The notes under the pieces were generated by a model. The model was not told the DNA's origin and did no database searches. It saw only the letters and a program-made list of their open reading frames with translations. The translations under genes were made by a program, and so were the position numbers. Positions 56,550 through 64,000 of a DNA stretch of 64,000 bases are shown one piece after another. The number at the start of each line of letters is the position of its first letter. The first letter of the stretch is position 1. Source of the DNA: Bathynomus jamesi (lineage: Eukaryota; Arthropoda; Malacostraca; Isopoda; Cirolanidae); contig JAJOZX010001072.1 in the NCBI GenBank assembly GCA_023014485.1, positions 826,001-890,000 of the forward strand, read 5' to 3'.

Positions 56550-56890
56550 TCAAGAGCGTACAGTTGATCTATTAGTAAATAGTAAATACTATTCCAGAAA
56601 CAAACAATGTTATAATTAATAATAGATCAACTGTACGCCCTTGATAATTGGTTAGGTTAAGTCGTGATATTTTCGTTAGTTTTAACAAAAATATTCTCAA
56701 AAATAAATTATATGAAAAACGGTACACAAACTGTAAAAGGTCCGTATGTTCTTACATTCTTGCCTTTAATGTATTTAGCACAGTAGTAGTTGCTTAAGTT
56801 GCTGAAACAACAAATCCATGTATAGTTTTAAAGCAACTCAGTATCAGAAACCCTTCCAGAAAGGAAGACAACTGTCAGTTCAGTTAGCTC
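56550..56890. repeat. end of duplicated unit 2
   Basis: It repeats 53178-53517 almost exactly (for example 'ttgcttaagttgctgaaaca'), displaced by the transposon insertion. Confidence 0.9.
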
Positions 56891-57175
56891 TTACATAAAT
56901 ATAAATTTTGAATTTAAAGATTTTCAGTAGAAAGAAAATGGTTTTCATGTAACGTAACGTGAATGGACAGTTTTAATTTTCAATTTTACTAATTTATTAC
57001 TACAGCTTATTCCTAAATTCGATTTGAAGTGAAAAACAATCGCAGATAGATTCCTCAGGTCTAATTTAAGAAAGTAATGGCTGGAGACGCTAGCAAAGTT
57101 GTCACAAATTGTAATGATGGTCAATGGTAGAAGGTGAATGTTTTTCTGAAGGTCTGAAGAATGTAGCATTATACA

Positions 57176-57322
57176 GTCTTATTACTGCCAGTTACCCAAG
57201 TTTCTGCTGAAAGACTTTTTTCAAATCTTCACAATATACTGAACCTATTAAGAAATAAAATTAATAGAGAAACGGTAAGAGATGTTTTATGTGTTCGTGT
57301 GAACAAAAATAAAATGTCGTAA
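57176..57322 (+). pseudogene. hAT C-terminal dimerisation fragment
   Basis: A 48-codon open stretch ending in TAA reads VLLLPVTQVSAERLFSNLHN, then LLRNKINRETVRDVLCVRV. This matches the hAT dimerisation block (VTQxSxERxFSxL). No other hAT part is visible next to it, so it is an isolated remnant. It could derive from the family at 42763-51333, whose C-terminus lacks this block. Confidence 0.75.
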
Positions 57323-57569
57323 CTACAGGAATGTAAATTAAAATGAAGTCTTAAATTTTTTATGCTCGGAAGTTTCTTCAAGATTCTAAGAAATACCTTA
57401 TATTTAAGCATAGCTTAATTCTCAATTAAAGGATGCAAATGAACTTTTTGAATTTCAGATATGAATGATATTACTGTTTTGAGCTACTAAAGATACAAAA
57501 GAAATTTTTTCTTTTCATTTTTTATTCTTTGCGAAACGATTAAAAGTTAATGTAGGCATGCAAGTATAA

Positions 57570-57715
57570 GCAGTAATTATGGGTATAGGTATAGGTAGAA
57601 AAACGGTATAGGTATAAATATAGGAATGAATTTATTCTGGTAACAACGCGCAGGTATAGGAATAACATTTTTAGAAGTATGAGTATGGGTATAGGTATAG
57701 GATTGAATTCCTAAA
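57570..57715. repeat. degenerate GGTATA hexamer repeat
   Basis: 'gggtataggtataggtag', 'cggtataggtataaatatag' and 'gggtataggtatagg' form an interrupted hexanucleotide array. Confidence 0.8.
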
Positions 57716-57804
57716 GTGGTATAGCTATAGAAATACATTCATTACTTCCGATGCGAGATAATTTCTTCTTGCAAAGTGGTTCCTCCTGTAAGCAGTATGT
57801 CATC

Positions 57805-58300
57805 CAGGGGCGTTTTTAACATAGGGGTAAGCGGGGCACGACCCCACCGGGCCCCCTTACCCCGGGCCCTATATGCTTTATATATTTGCATCTTGAATAA
57901 AGTTTACAAAAATCAGTGCTGTTTGTATTTTTTTTATTTTGGTTGAAATAACTTTACTTAAATATGTTGTGATTAGTGAATACATTAAAGGGTGCTCTTC
58001 CAATACGTGCTCTACCGTAAAATTTACATTCCAATATGTGCTAACTAACGAAAATATCACGACCTAACCTAACCAATCGTCAAGGGCGTACAATTGACCT
58101 AACGATTGGTTAGGTTAGGTCGTGATATTTTCGTTAGTTAGCACATATTGGAATGTACATTTTACGGTAGAGCACGTATTGGAAGAGCACCCATTAAAGG
58201 ATTTTTCGAGAACTTCCATTAAGGAAAAGTGGTAAACGGGGCCCAGGCTCCCTGTGGCATAACTTGCCCCGACCAATTCAAAACCTTAAAAACGCCCTTG
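57805..58300. mobile_element. MITE with CAGGGGCGTTTTTAA ends, containing FB-d
   Basis: Ends CAGGGGCGTTTTTAA and CAAGGGCGTTTTTAA (inward from 58300) are flanked by related 8-mers (ATGTCATC, GTGTCATT; 6 of 8). It is non-coding and was later hit by a foldback element at 57991. Confidence 0.75.
57991..58191. mobile_element. foldback element FB-d, 201 bp, almost perfect palindrome
   Basis: Ends GGTGCTCTTCCAATACGTGC and complement are flanked by a perfect 8-bp duplication CATTAAAG (57983-57990, 58192-58199). The centre again has the shared core. Same outer arms as FB-a. Confidence 0.95.
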
Positions 58301-58301
58301 G

Positions 58302-58974
58302 TGTCATTTACTTAAATTACTACCGAAGGTTGTCAGTTAGGGTTGTTTATACATGGTTCCCAACTCCCCTATAGTTCCAAAGCTCTCCCAAGAAATAGAA
58401 AAGAATTCCAATTAACTAATGGCCTATAGTGTGTATCAGCTGGATGCTTCAGTATATCATGGTTGGTAAAAGAAATAAATTATATACAAAGGCTAAAAGG
58501 CCACTTCCAAAAACCTTGAAACTCTCTGAATCTCGAAACAATTTCATATTGTTTAGTGAACTTAGTTATTGTAATTACTTTCCAGCATTCAGTGTTGGTT
58601 ATGGAAAGTAACTAGCACAATCACCTGAATTTTTCAGAAACAAAGAAAACAATAATTACCTCTCGCAATTAAATGTTTTTAAATAAAGAATTTAATGAAT
58701 TTTCTCTTTGTTAGGTCATTCACAGGGTTTTCACTAAACAAAATTCTACTTCAGAAGATTTCAAAGTTCCTCACAGGATCCGATATATGCTACAATAACC
58801 CCACTCGCCCGAAAACAACTTTCCAACATGTTATTATAAATGTACATTTCCCAACAACTCTGTTTACTTATGCGCATTCATGGCACAAGAATAATTCCTA
58901 AATGAATGTAAACACTAGGATGGCAACAGCTTCATAAATTATTAAGTTTAATTGCATTACACATTGTTCTCACC
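58302..58974. other. no feature recognised
   Basis: Short open frames (58429-58611, 58695-58901) are unrecognised and lack supporting features. Confidence 0.4.
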
Positions 58975-59179
58975 TAGGGTTACCAGACGTCCGGCAAAAG
59001 GAGGACATGTCCTCCTTTTCAATTTCATGTCCTCTGTCCGGCAGGCATTTTAAATATGTTGATATTGTCCGGCTTTTTACTTAGATATGATCCAGACTTA
59101 AAAATGAGCTTCCCACAAGCTCAAACGACCCAATTAATACCTGGTATATCCTCCTTTTGTGTAACGTCTGGTAACCCTA
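58975..59179. mobile_element. hAT-type MITE, 205 bp
   Basis: Ends TAGGGTTACCAGACGT(C) and complement with a perfect 8-bp duplication TTCTCACC (58967-58974, 59180-59187). The ends resemble those of the hAT at 42763-51333, so a related transposase may have moved it. Internal short direct and inverted repeats contain GTCCGG and TCCTCCTTTT. Confidence 0.93.
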
Positions 59180-59187
59180 TTCTCACC

Positions 59188-60160
59188 CCTAATTGTGTCA
59201 GTACACTTATATAAAATAATTACCAATAACCTTTAAGTTTATACTGTGTTAGGTTCTAACGAAACCCTAAACTAAATTGGGCACTCAAATTTACTAAGTG
59301 TAATATGATGAACTGTTATAATATTAATAACCAGAATATTTCAAATCCACAATATTTCAAGTTTTAAACTATTAATTTAGGCGTACTCACTAGATCTACC
59401 TAAAAGGTTCAAACACTTAAGAACATAAGAGACATAAGGACAACTCAAAGCCACTCGGGCCTTTCTAGGTTATCCATGTCTAAAACAGTACATACTTTAC
59501 CCCAAATACTGTACATACTGTGATCTTTTACTCCGTAACACTATCCCATCTATTTATAAGGTCTTCTCTCAAACCACTCTTTGATCTTTGAGATCGTGTC
59601 ATTCAAACTGATGCAAGAACCCAATCTATTTACAAAATTCCCAATTTTTGCTAGTTATAAATTGATCTTAATTATATCTCCATCCATTCGATTGTGTTAT
59701 TCAAATGCATGCAAGAAGTTAAGAACCCCAGCTATATAAAGTGAATAAGCTAAAATCAGCCCATTCAGTAATCACCTTAAAATAATCAAACAATTGCAAA
59801 TTTACCAACATTTGACTAAGTTTGATTTTAACTTAACAACATTTCCAAAAGGGAACGCAGGCTAAACCTGGCCTTCTTAAAAGGTTTAGGGGCAACGGCT
59901 CCTGCCAAAATCAGGGAAGAAGTATTAATTAAATCTGCCTATGACAACTTAGTCGAGTTGTCAAATTATTACATAAGTAGGTCCACCAAAGTGGATCTAA
60001 TCCCAAACCTTCTACTTCATTAGGTTAGTCCTACGTAGATCCTAATTATGGACTACACTGCCCTTCCAGATTCAATACTATCAGTTACCACTTTAACTTC
60101 AATATTGATTTTCAAAACATTCTGTATTAATTCCCAAGAACAACCTTATAATTGTGCAAT
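59188..60160. other. mostly unassigned; one protein-like stretch
   Basis: A 63-codon plus-strand stretch (59832-60023) without start or long extension reads SKRERRLNLAFLKGLGATAP, then KIREEVLIKSAYDNLVELSN. It looks like real protein sequence but I do not recognise it; it may be an exon or part of the Penelope-like element downstream. The phrase 'taagaacataagagacataagg' near 59417 resembles repeats I associate with decapod genomes (weak recollection). Confidence 0.3.

Positions 60161-60162
<2 letters not shown>

Positions 60163-60214
<52 letters not shown>
60163..60214. repeat. (AT)n microsatellite
   Basis: A pure AT run at the left edge of the Penelope-like element. Confidence 0.95.
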
Positions 60215-60218
<4 letters not shown>

Positions 60219-60380
60219 GAGAAAAAACCCACAAGGAAAAAGAAAAATGATTCTAAGGCCTTTCTGTATTCAGAAGTACACCTTGTCAGGGAATGAAGGG
60301 AGTAGGCGAGATGACAAAAATATATACACATATACAACGGGACGGAAAAATAAAAAGATTAACAAGAGTTAATTAGAGGG

Positions 60381-60641
60381 GTGAAATTGTCGTTTAGCAC
60401 CGAACTAGTGACCCTCCCAGCAAATAATTCTAATGCTTCGTTTAACCATATATATAGATGTAATCATAGTGTCAAGTGGGATAGTTCTAAAGCGCTCGTT
60501 AAAAACACAGATATAATTGAAAGGAATATTCTAGAATTTGCATTTATCCATTTTAAAAATAATTTCAATAACAGTGCGGGAATGTATAAAATTGACAATA
60601 TCCTGTTAAAATACCTTTTGCCTCTAATTAACTCTTGTTAA
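60381..60641 (+). pseudogene. Penelope-like GIY-YIG endonuclease C-terminal fragment
   Basis: The 86-codon frame contains HIYRCNHSVKWDSSKALVKN and TDIIERNILEFAFIHF, followed by a short tail. This is the pattern at the C-terminal end of the GIY-YIG domain of Penelope-like elements (H...NHxVxWDxxK..., then RxIxExxxI). That nuclease cleaves target DNA for reverse transcription. The RT and the GIY...YIG half are missing upstream, so this is a 5'-truncated copy. The stop at 60639-60641 is probably the native one, as the flanking repeat follows soon after. Confidence 0.75.
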
Positions 60642-60662
60642 TCAGGTGCTAATAGACTAATA

Positions 60663-62252
60663 CACTGGACGGCAGAAAAATCGGCCCACTTGGAAATATC
60701 GCGAAAAGCAAAAAAGTGGGCAAGCTTCTGTTGATAAAAGTTTTAAAATTCCAAAATATAGTCTATGAGGCAACCGAATAACGAGACAGAACAACATCAG
60801 CTGCGAACACACTAGCTGTAACGAATTTTCGACTTCTTTCAAGAATTCGACAGTCTGACATTCAGTTGCTTTTAGACGGCTAGTGCCACTTTTTTCTTCC
60901 ACTAGTGGGAGTAGGCATTTGCGTTTAGTAACAGATAGACTTCTAATTCTTTTGGGTTTCAGAATTGGACATTTACAATGGATTTGAGTGCCGTGAACGT
61001 CGCAAGAGTCGTCACCCTAATTGAAGATGGTCAGAGCCAGCGTTACGTCGCCGATGCGCTAGGAATTCCAAGAACAACAGTTCGACGTGTCTACCATACC
61101 AACGTTATGTGGAGACAGCAGAGTACACCAGAAGACAGGATCTGGAAGATCGCGCTGCACATCTGCTCGTGACGATCGTTTCATCGTCTTGAGTGTTTTG
61201 CGAGATCGTCGCTTGACTGCCACAAACGTCCGCAATACGCTGGAAAAGTCTCGAGACGTCAGTGTATCTGAGTGAACCGTTAGAAGGAGACTTATGGAAA
61301 GTGGCTTACATGCTAGACGTCCAGCAATGGGCCCGGAATTGCTCCCACACCACCGCAATGCTCGTCGTCTTGCTTTCGCTCGTGAGCATGTCAATTGGGG
61401 ACGAGTATTGTTTACGGACGAATCAAGATTTAATCTTTGAACATCCGATGGACGGGAAAGAGTGTGGAGAAGAACAGGAGAAAGATTCGCCCCGTGCACT
61501 TTTACGGAGAGGGTTGCTTTTGGAGGAGGCCCAGTCATGGTCTGGGGTGGTATCACTTCAAATTCGCGCACAGAGCTCGTCGTTGTTGGTGGTGGGTCAT
61601 TGACGTCCGAAAAATACTTGGAAGAGATCTTGCTGGAGCATGTGGTCCCTTTTGCTCCTTTCGTTGGCGAAGACTTCCTTCTGCAGCACGATAACGCTAG
61701 ACCCCATGCGGCAAGAGCCGTTAGCGATTTCCTTGACGAAGCTGGAATTCGTCGAATCGAGTGGCCTTCCCGAAGTCCGGACCTGAACCCCCATAGAACA
61801 TCTCTGGGATACGATGGGACGGCGTCTTAGGGCTCGTCTAGTAGCCCCTAACAGTCTACATGAGCTACAAGAAGCTTTAACTGAAAAGAGGGAGGGAATC
61901 TCACAGGATGTGATCGCCGATCTCATTCATGGGATGAACCGACGAATGGCTGCAGTCATTCAAGCTAGGGGAGGCAACACTTCTTTTAACCCTGGATCAC
62001 ACAGTGTTGTTTTTTGTTGTTGTTTTATTTTTTTTTTTAAATTTTTGTTTTTGTCGAAATCTTTGTTTTTTTGAGTTACAATTTTTTGTACAGTATTTTT
62101 TGATAATAAATTGTATTAAGCAGATGTTTGAAGATTTTTTAATGTCCTCATAGACTAAATTTTCGAATTTTAAAACTTTTATAAACAGGAGCTTACCCAC
62201 CCTTTTGCTTTTGGCGATATTTCAAGTGGGCCGATTTTTCTGCCGCTCAGTG
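60663..62252 (+). mobile_element. Tc1-type (DD34E) transposon, 1590 bp
   Basis: The ends CACTGGACGGCAGAAAAATC and CACTGAGCGGCAGAAAAATC (inward from 62252) extend as inverted repeats over about 110 bp. TA lies on each side (60661-60662, 62253-62254). The family is unrelated in ends to the Tc1 at 20904. Confidence 0.95.
60978..61990 (+). pseudogene. Tc1 transposase, several frameshifts
   Basis: ATG 60978 starts MDLSAVNVARVVTLIEDGQS, an HTH (QRYVADALGIPRTTVRRVY). After a shift near 61095 the middle is in other frames. LFTDESRFNL (about 61407-61437) carries the first catalytic Asp and is followed by a TGA; VMVWGGI (61535) and LQHDNARPHAA (61680) follow. SPDLNP at 61775 is followed by an extra C that shifts the catalytic Glu (IEHLWDTMGRRLR) into the frame of 61814-62074. 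Restoring frames by eye gives 34 residues between the second Asp and the Glu. The gene is dead. Confidence 0.9.
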
Positions 62253-62424
62253 TATTTTTATTTTTCCGTCCCGTTGTACATATACAGGGTGTTTCAGGAA
62301 GAAAGGTCAATACTTCGGGAGGTGATAGTATCGGTCATTGTGAGAAAAAAAGTTCATATAAACATGTGTCTAATTCTGAATGGTTACGGAGATAGAGCTG
62401 TTTGAATCTGATGCGCGCGCAGCT

Positions 62425-62870
62425 CTTCCTCCCCCCGCGGTGGTCCCATTCAATGGCCACCAAGGTCTCCAGACCTCTCTCCGTTAGATTATTGGGAGCT
62501 ATTGAAGAATAGGGACCCCGGCCTTCTTTAGTTAGGCTTATAAGGCTAACTAACGAAAATATCACGACTTAACCTAACCAATCGTTAGGTTAACTGTACG
62601 CCCTTGACGATTGGTTAGGTTAGGTCATGATATTTTCGTTAGTTAGCCTTATAAAGCTAACTAAAGAAGGCTGGGGTCCCTATTCTTCAATAGCTCCGAT
62701 TATTGTTTGTGGGGGGTGGATGAAAAGTGAAGTTTACAAAAGAAAGGTGGATACACGAGACGAATTGCTCGCGCGCATTTTGGATGCTGCTGCCCGCATA
62801 AAGGAACGTCAAAATCAACTCAGACAAACAACACTGTTGTTGACGGTGGGATTTTCGAAAACGTATTGTA
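62425..62870 (+). pseudogene. mariner transposase C-terminus interrupted by a foldback element
   Basis: Before the insertion the frame reads GPIQWPPRSPDLSPLDY (62442-62493), which includes the third catalytic Asp. After it (62706-62835), GGWMKSEVYKRKVDTRDELL and RILDAAARIKERQNQLRQTT form the usual C-terminal helix region of arthropod mariner-group transposases. Removing the foldback and one duplication rejoins LDY-C-LWG except for one extra G in a G run. The N-terminal two thirds, including the first two catalytic residues, are deleted. Confidence 0.85.
62495..62697. mobile_element. foldback element FB-e, 203 bp, in the mariner gene
   Basis: Ends GGAGCTATTGAAGAATAGGG and complement are flanked by a perfect 8-bp duplication GATTATTG (62487-62494, 62698-62705). 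Inside are the 'ccttctttagttag' arms of FB-b and then the shared core. Confidence 0.95.
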
Positions 62871-63152
62871 AACTGTAACAAATTTGCCATTTCTGTATCT
62901 GATACCATTCAAAATGCCAATGTTTAAACATTAAATGTTAGAAACAGTAATTGGTTTCTCTTTCTTGATTACCATTAACAATGCTTTTGTATTTGTAGAT
63001 TCAAACAGCTCTATCTCCGTAACCACTCAGAATTAGACACATGTTCATATGAACTTTTTTTCTCACAATGACCGATACTATCACCTCCCAAAGTATTGAC
63101 CTTTCCTCCTGAAACACCCTGTATACATATTTTTGTCATCTCGCCTTCTCCC

Positions 63153-63203
63153 TTCATTCCCTGACGAGGTGTACTTCTGAATACACGAAAGGCCTTGGAA
63201 TCA
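63153..63203 (+). ncRNA. hammerhead-ribozyme-like motif in Penelope-like flank
   Basis: CTGACGA (63161-63167) is followed by a hairpin with GTGTA/TACAC stem, then GAAA (63187-63190), a tiny A-GG-CC-T stem and a T before GGAAT (63197-63201). GGAAT pairs with ATTCC (63156-63160) just before the core. This is the order of a type I hammerhead; such ribozymes are known from Penelope-like element terminal repeats. There is one unpaired G between core and stem II. In the inverted copy (60241-60300) the core is changed to CTGACAA, which should inactivate it. Confidence 0.6.
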
Positions 63204-63284
63204 TTTTCCTTTTTCCTTGTGGGTTTGCATCATCCATTCATTTCACGTGTTTAATTTTTCGATTTTTTTAAAATAAGATATTTA

Positions 63285-63800
63285 ATGTAGATTTTTACGC
63301 TGATTTAAAAAATGCAAGTCATTTTTTGGAGAAATGAGCGGTTCAAAAGTTACCTTTGTTATTGTAATTTTGTATTAGGTAAAAAACTATAATACAACTG
63401 AAAACACAAGAGTTATTGTATTCTTTAGTAATATTGGCTTATGTCACTAAGTATATGTGTGAATAGATTTCGACCATTATTTTTCTGTCCGGTTAAGTTA
63501 ATGGAATGCCCGGTTAGGTCAACTAAATACCCGGTTAGGTCAAGTGAATGCCCGGTTAGGTCAACTGTACGCTCTTGATGATTGGTTAGGTTAAGTCGTG
63601 ATATTTTCGATAGTTTTAACGAAAATATCACAACTTAATCTAACCAATCGTCAAGGGCAAACAGTTGACCTAACCGGGCATTCAATTAACCTAACCTGGC
63701 ATTATATCCCATACAAAATTACAATAACAAACATAACTTTTGAACCGCTCATTTCTCCAAAAGAAAACTTACATTTTTTAAATCAGCGTAAATACAATAA
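63285..63800. repeat. foldback element FB-f
   Basis: 'tttacgctgatttaaaaaatg' and 'atgagcggttcaaaagtta' (63288-63355) recur inverted at 63733-63792, with part of the right arm duplicated. 'gcccggttaggtcaa' units (63485-63560) and the shared core with a TTTTAACG centre (63545-63690) lie between. Confidence 0.85.
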
Positions 63801-63850
63801 CAAACATAACTTTTGAACCGCTCATTTCCCATTTTTGAATGATCAGATAA

Positions 63851-64000
63851 CACTGGGGAACAAATTTCAACTTTTTGTCTATTGAATTAGATTTGACAGT
63901 TAGTTCTAGGTAATTTGGGTGCGCTGAGCACGAATCTTTACTCGGTTTTGCTCTATCAGGTCCTGATTTTGCTCAACACCCCACCTCTTTCGTCGTATTC
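63851..64000. mobile_element. end of a second CACTG-type transposon, cut by window edge
   Basis: CACTGGGGAACAAATTT at 63851, and later 'tgctctatcaggtcctgatt', resemble the first about 130 bases of the element at 54127 ('cactgggcaacaaa', 'tctctatcaggtctggtttt'). The rest lies outside the window. Confidence 0.65.

Larger units (their letters stand above)
62285..63121 (+). mobile_element. mariner deletion derivative with long (about 130-bp) inverted ends
   Basis: CAGGGTGTTTCAGGAAGAAA at 62285 and its near-complement ending at 63121 (CCTCCTGAAACACCCTG) are flanked by TA. The inverted similarity continues to about 62415 and from 62998. Only the C-terminal third of a transposase remains inside. 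Confidence 0.88.
60225..63233 (+). mobile_element. Penelope-like element, C-terminal part, with inverted flanking repeats and two nested insertions
   Basis: Bases 60225-60357 recur as reverse complement at 62255-62283 plus 63122-63233 (shared 'cattccctgacnaggtgta', 'aggcctt', 'acgggacggaaaaata'). Between them lies a GIY-YIG-type C-terminus (60381-60641). Inverted or partial terminal repeats are typical of Penelope-like copies. A Tc1 (60663-62252) and a mariner derivative (62285-63121) interrupt it. Confidence 0.75.

Noticed and set aside
63283..63800. Coding frames 63425-63631 and 63598-63816 with repeated 'DLTGHS' and similar words
   Set aside because: They are translations of the repeated foldback unit 'cccggttaggtcaa'.

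Overview
The window looks like transposon-dense nuclear DNA of an invertebrate animal. Arthropod-type mariner, Tc1, hAT, Penelope-like and non-LTR elements, many long AT/AC/GA microsatellites and TTAGG-like runs point to an arthropod, perhaps a decapod crustacean; this is inference and no species can be named. I see no bacterial-style operon, CRISPR array, rRNA gene or convincing intact tRNA gene. Almost every protein-coding trace belongs to a mobile element and most are broken.

Layout: 1-6550 holds two head-to-head copies of a CR1-like LINE (zinc-ribbon/SGNH-esterase ORF1; endonuclease-RT ORF2). 6551-31390 is a large inverted structure: two arms of about 3.3-3.8 kb (6588-10320 and 28023-31356) flank a core (10376-13757) with four small plus-strand genes. 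Two are recognisable: an IER2/IER5-like gene and a PPP1R15/GADD34-like gene, both from families of phosphatase adaptors of the stress response; the other two I do not recognise. The right end of the core is invaded by a minus-strand, non-coding LTR retrotransposon in tandem form LTR-internal-LTR-internal-LTR (13758-28010), with legible primer-binding sites and polypurine tracts; a Tc1 element sits inside its middle LTR.

31390-40550 holds pyrimidine-rich, LTR-like sequence, a DD41D mariner fragment, a second LINE family on the minus strand, a nearly complete DD41D mariner and an older mariner relic. 40550-51333 carries short repeats, a perfect 74-bp-arm hairpin and a three-level nest: a hAT transposon (42763-51333) interrupted by the second LINE (about 43930-50108), itself interrupted by an unassigned DNA transposon with perfect 8-bp target duplications (46221-48758).

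51334-64000 is built mainly of foldback (palindromic) elements that share one core module but have different outer arms, several with exact 8-bp target duplications. Among them are a CACTG-ended transposon with a 3-bp duplication (54127-56546; a second end at 63851), hAT-type MITEs, and a Penelope-like element (60225-63233) with inverted flanks, one bearing a hammerhead-ribozyme-like core, split by a Tc1 element and by a mariner deletion derivative that itself carries a foldback insertion. The genes do not form a host pathway except possibly the IER-like/PPP1R15-like pair; the rest is a layered insertion history that can be ordered from nesting and target-site duplications.
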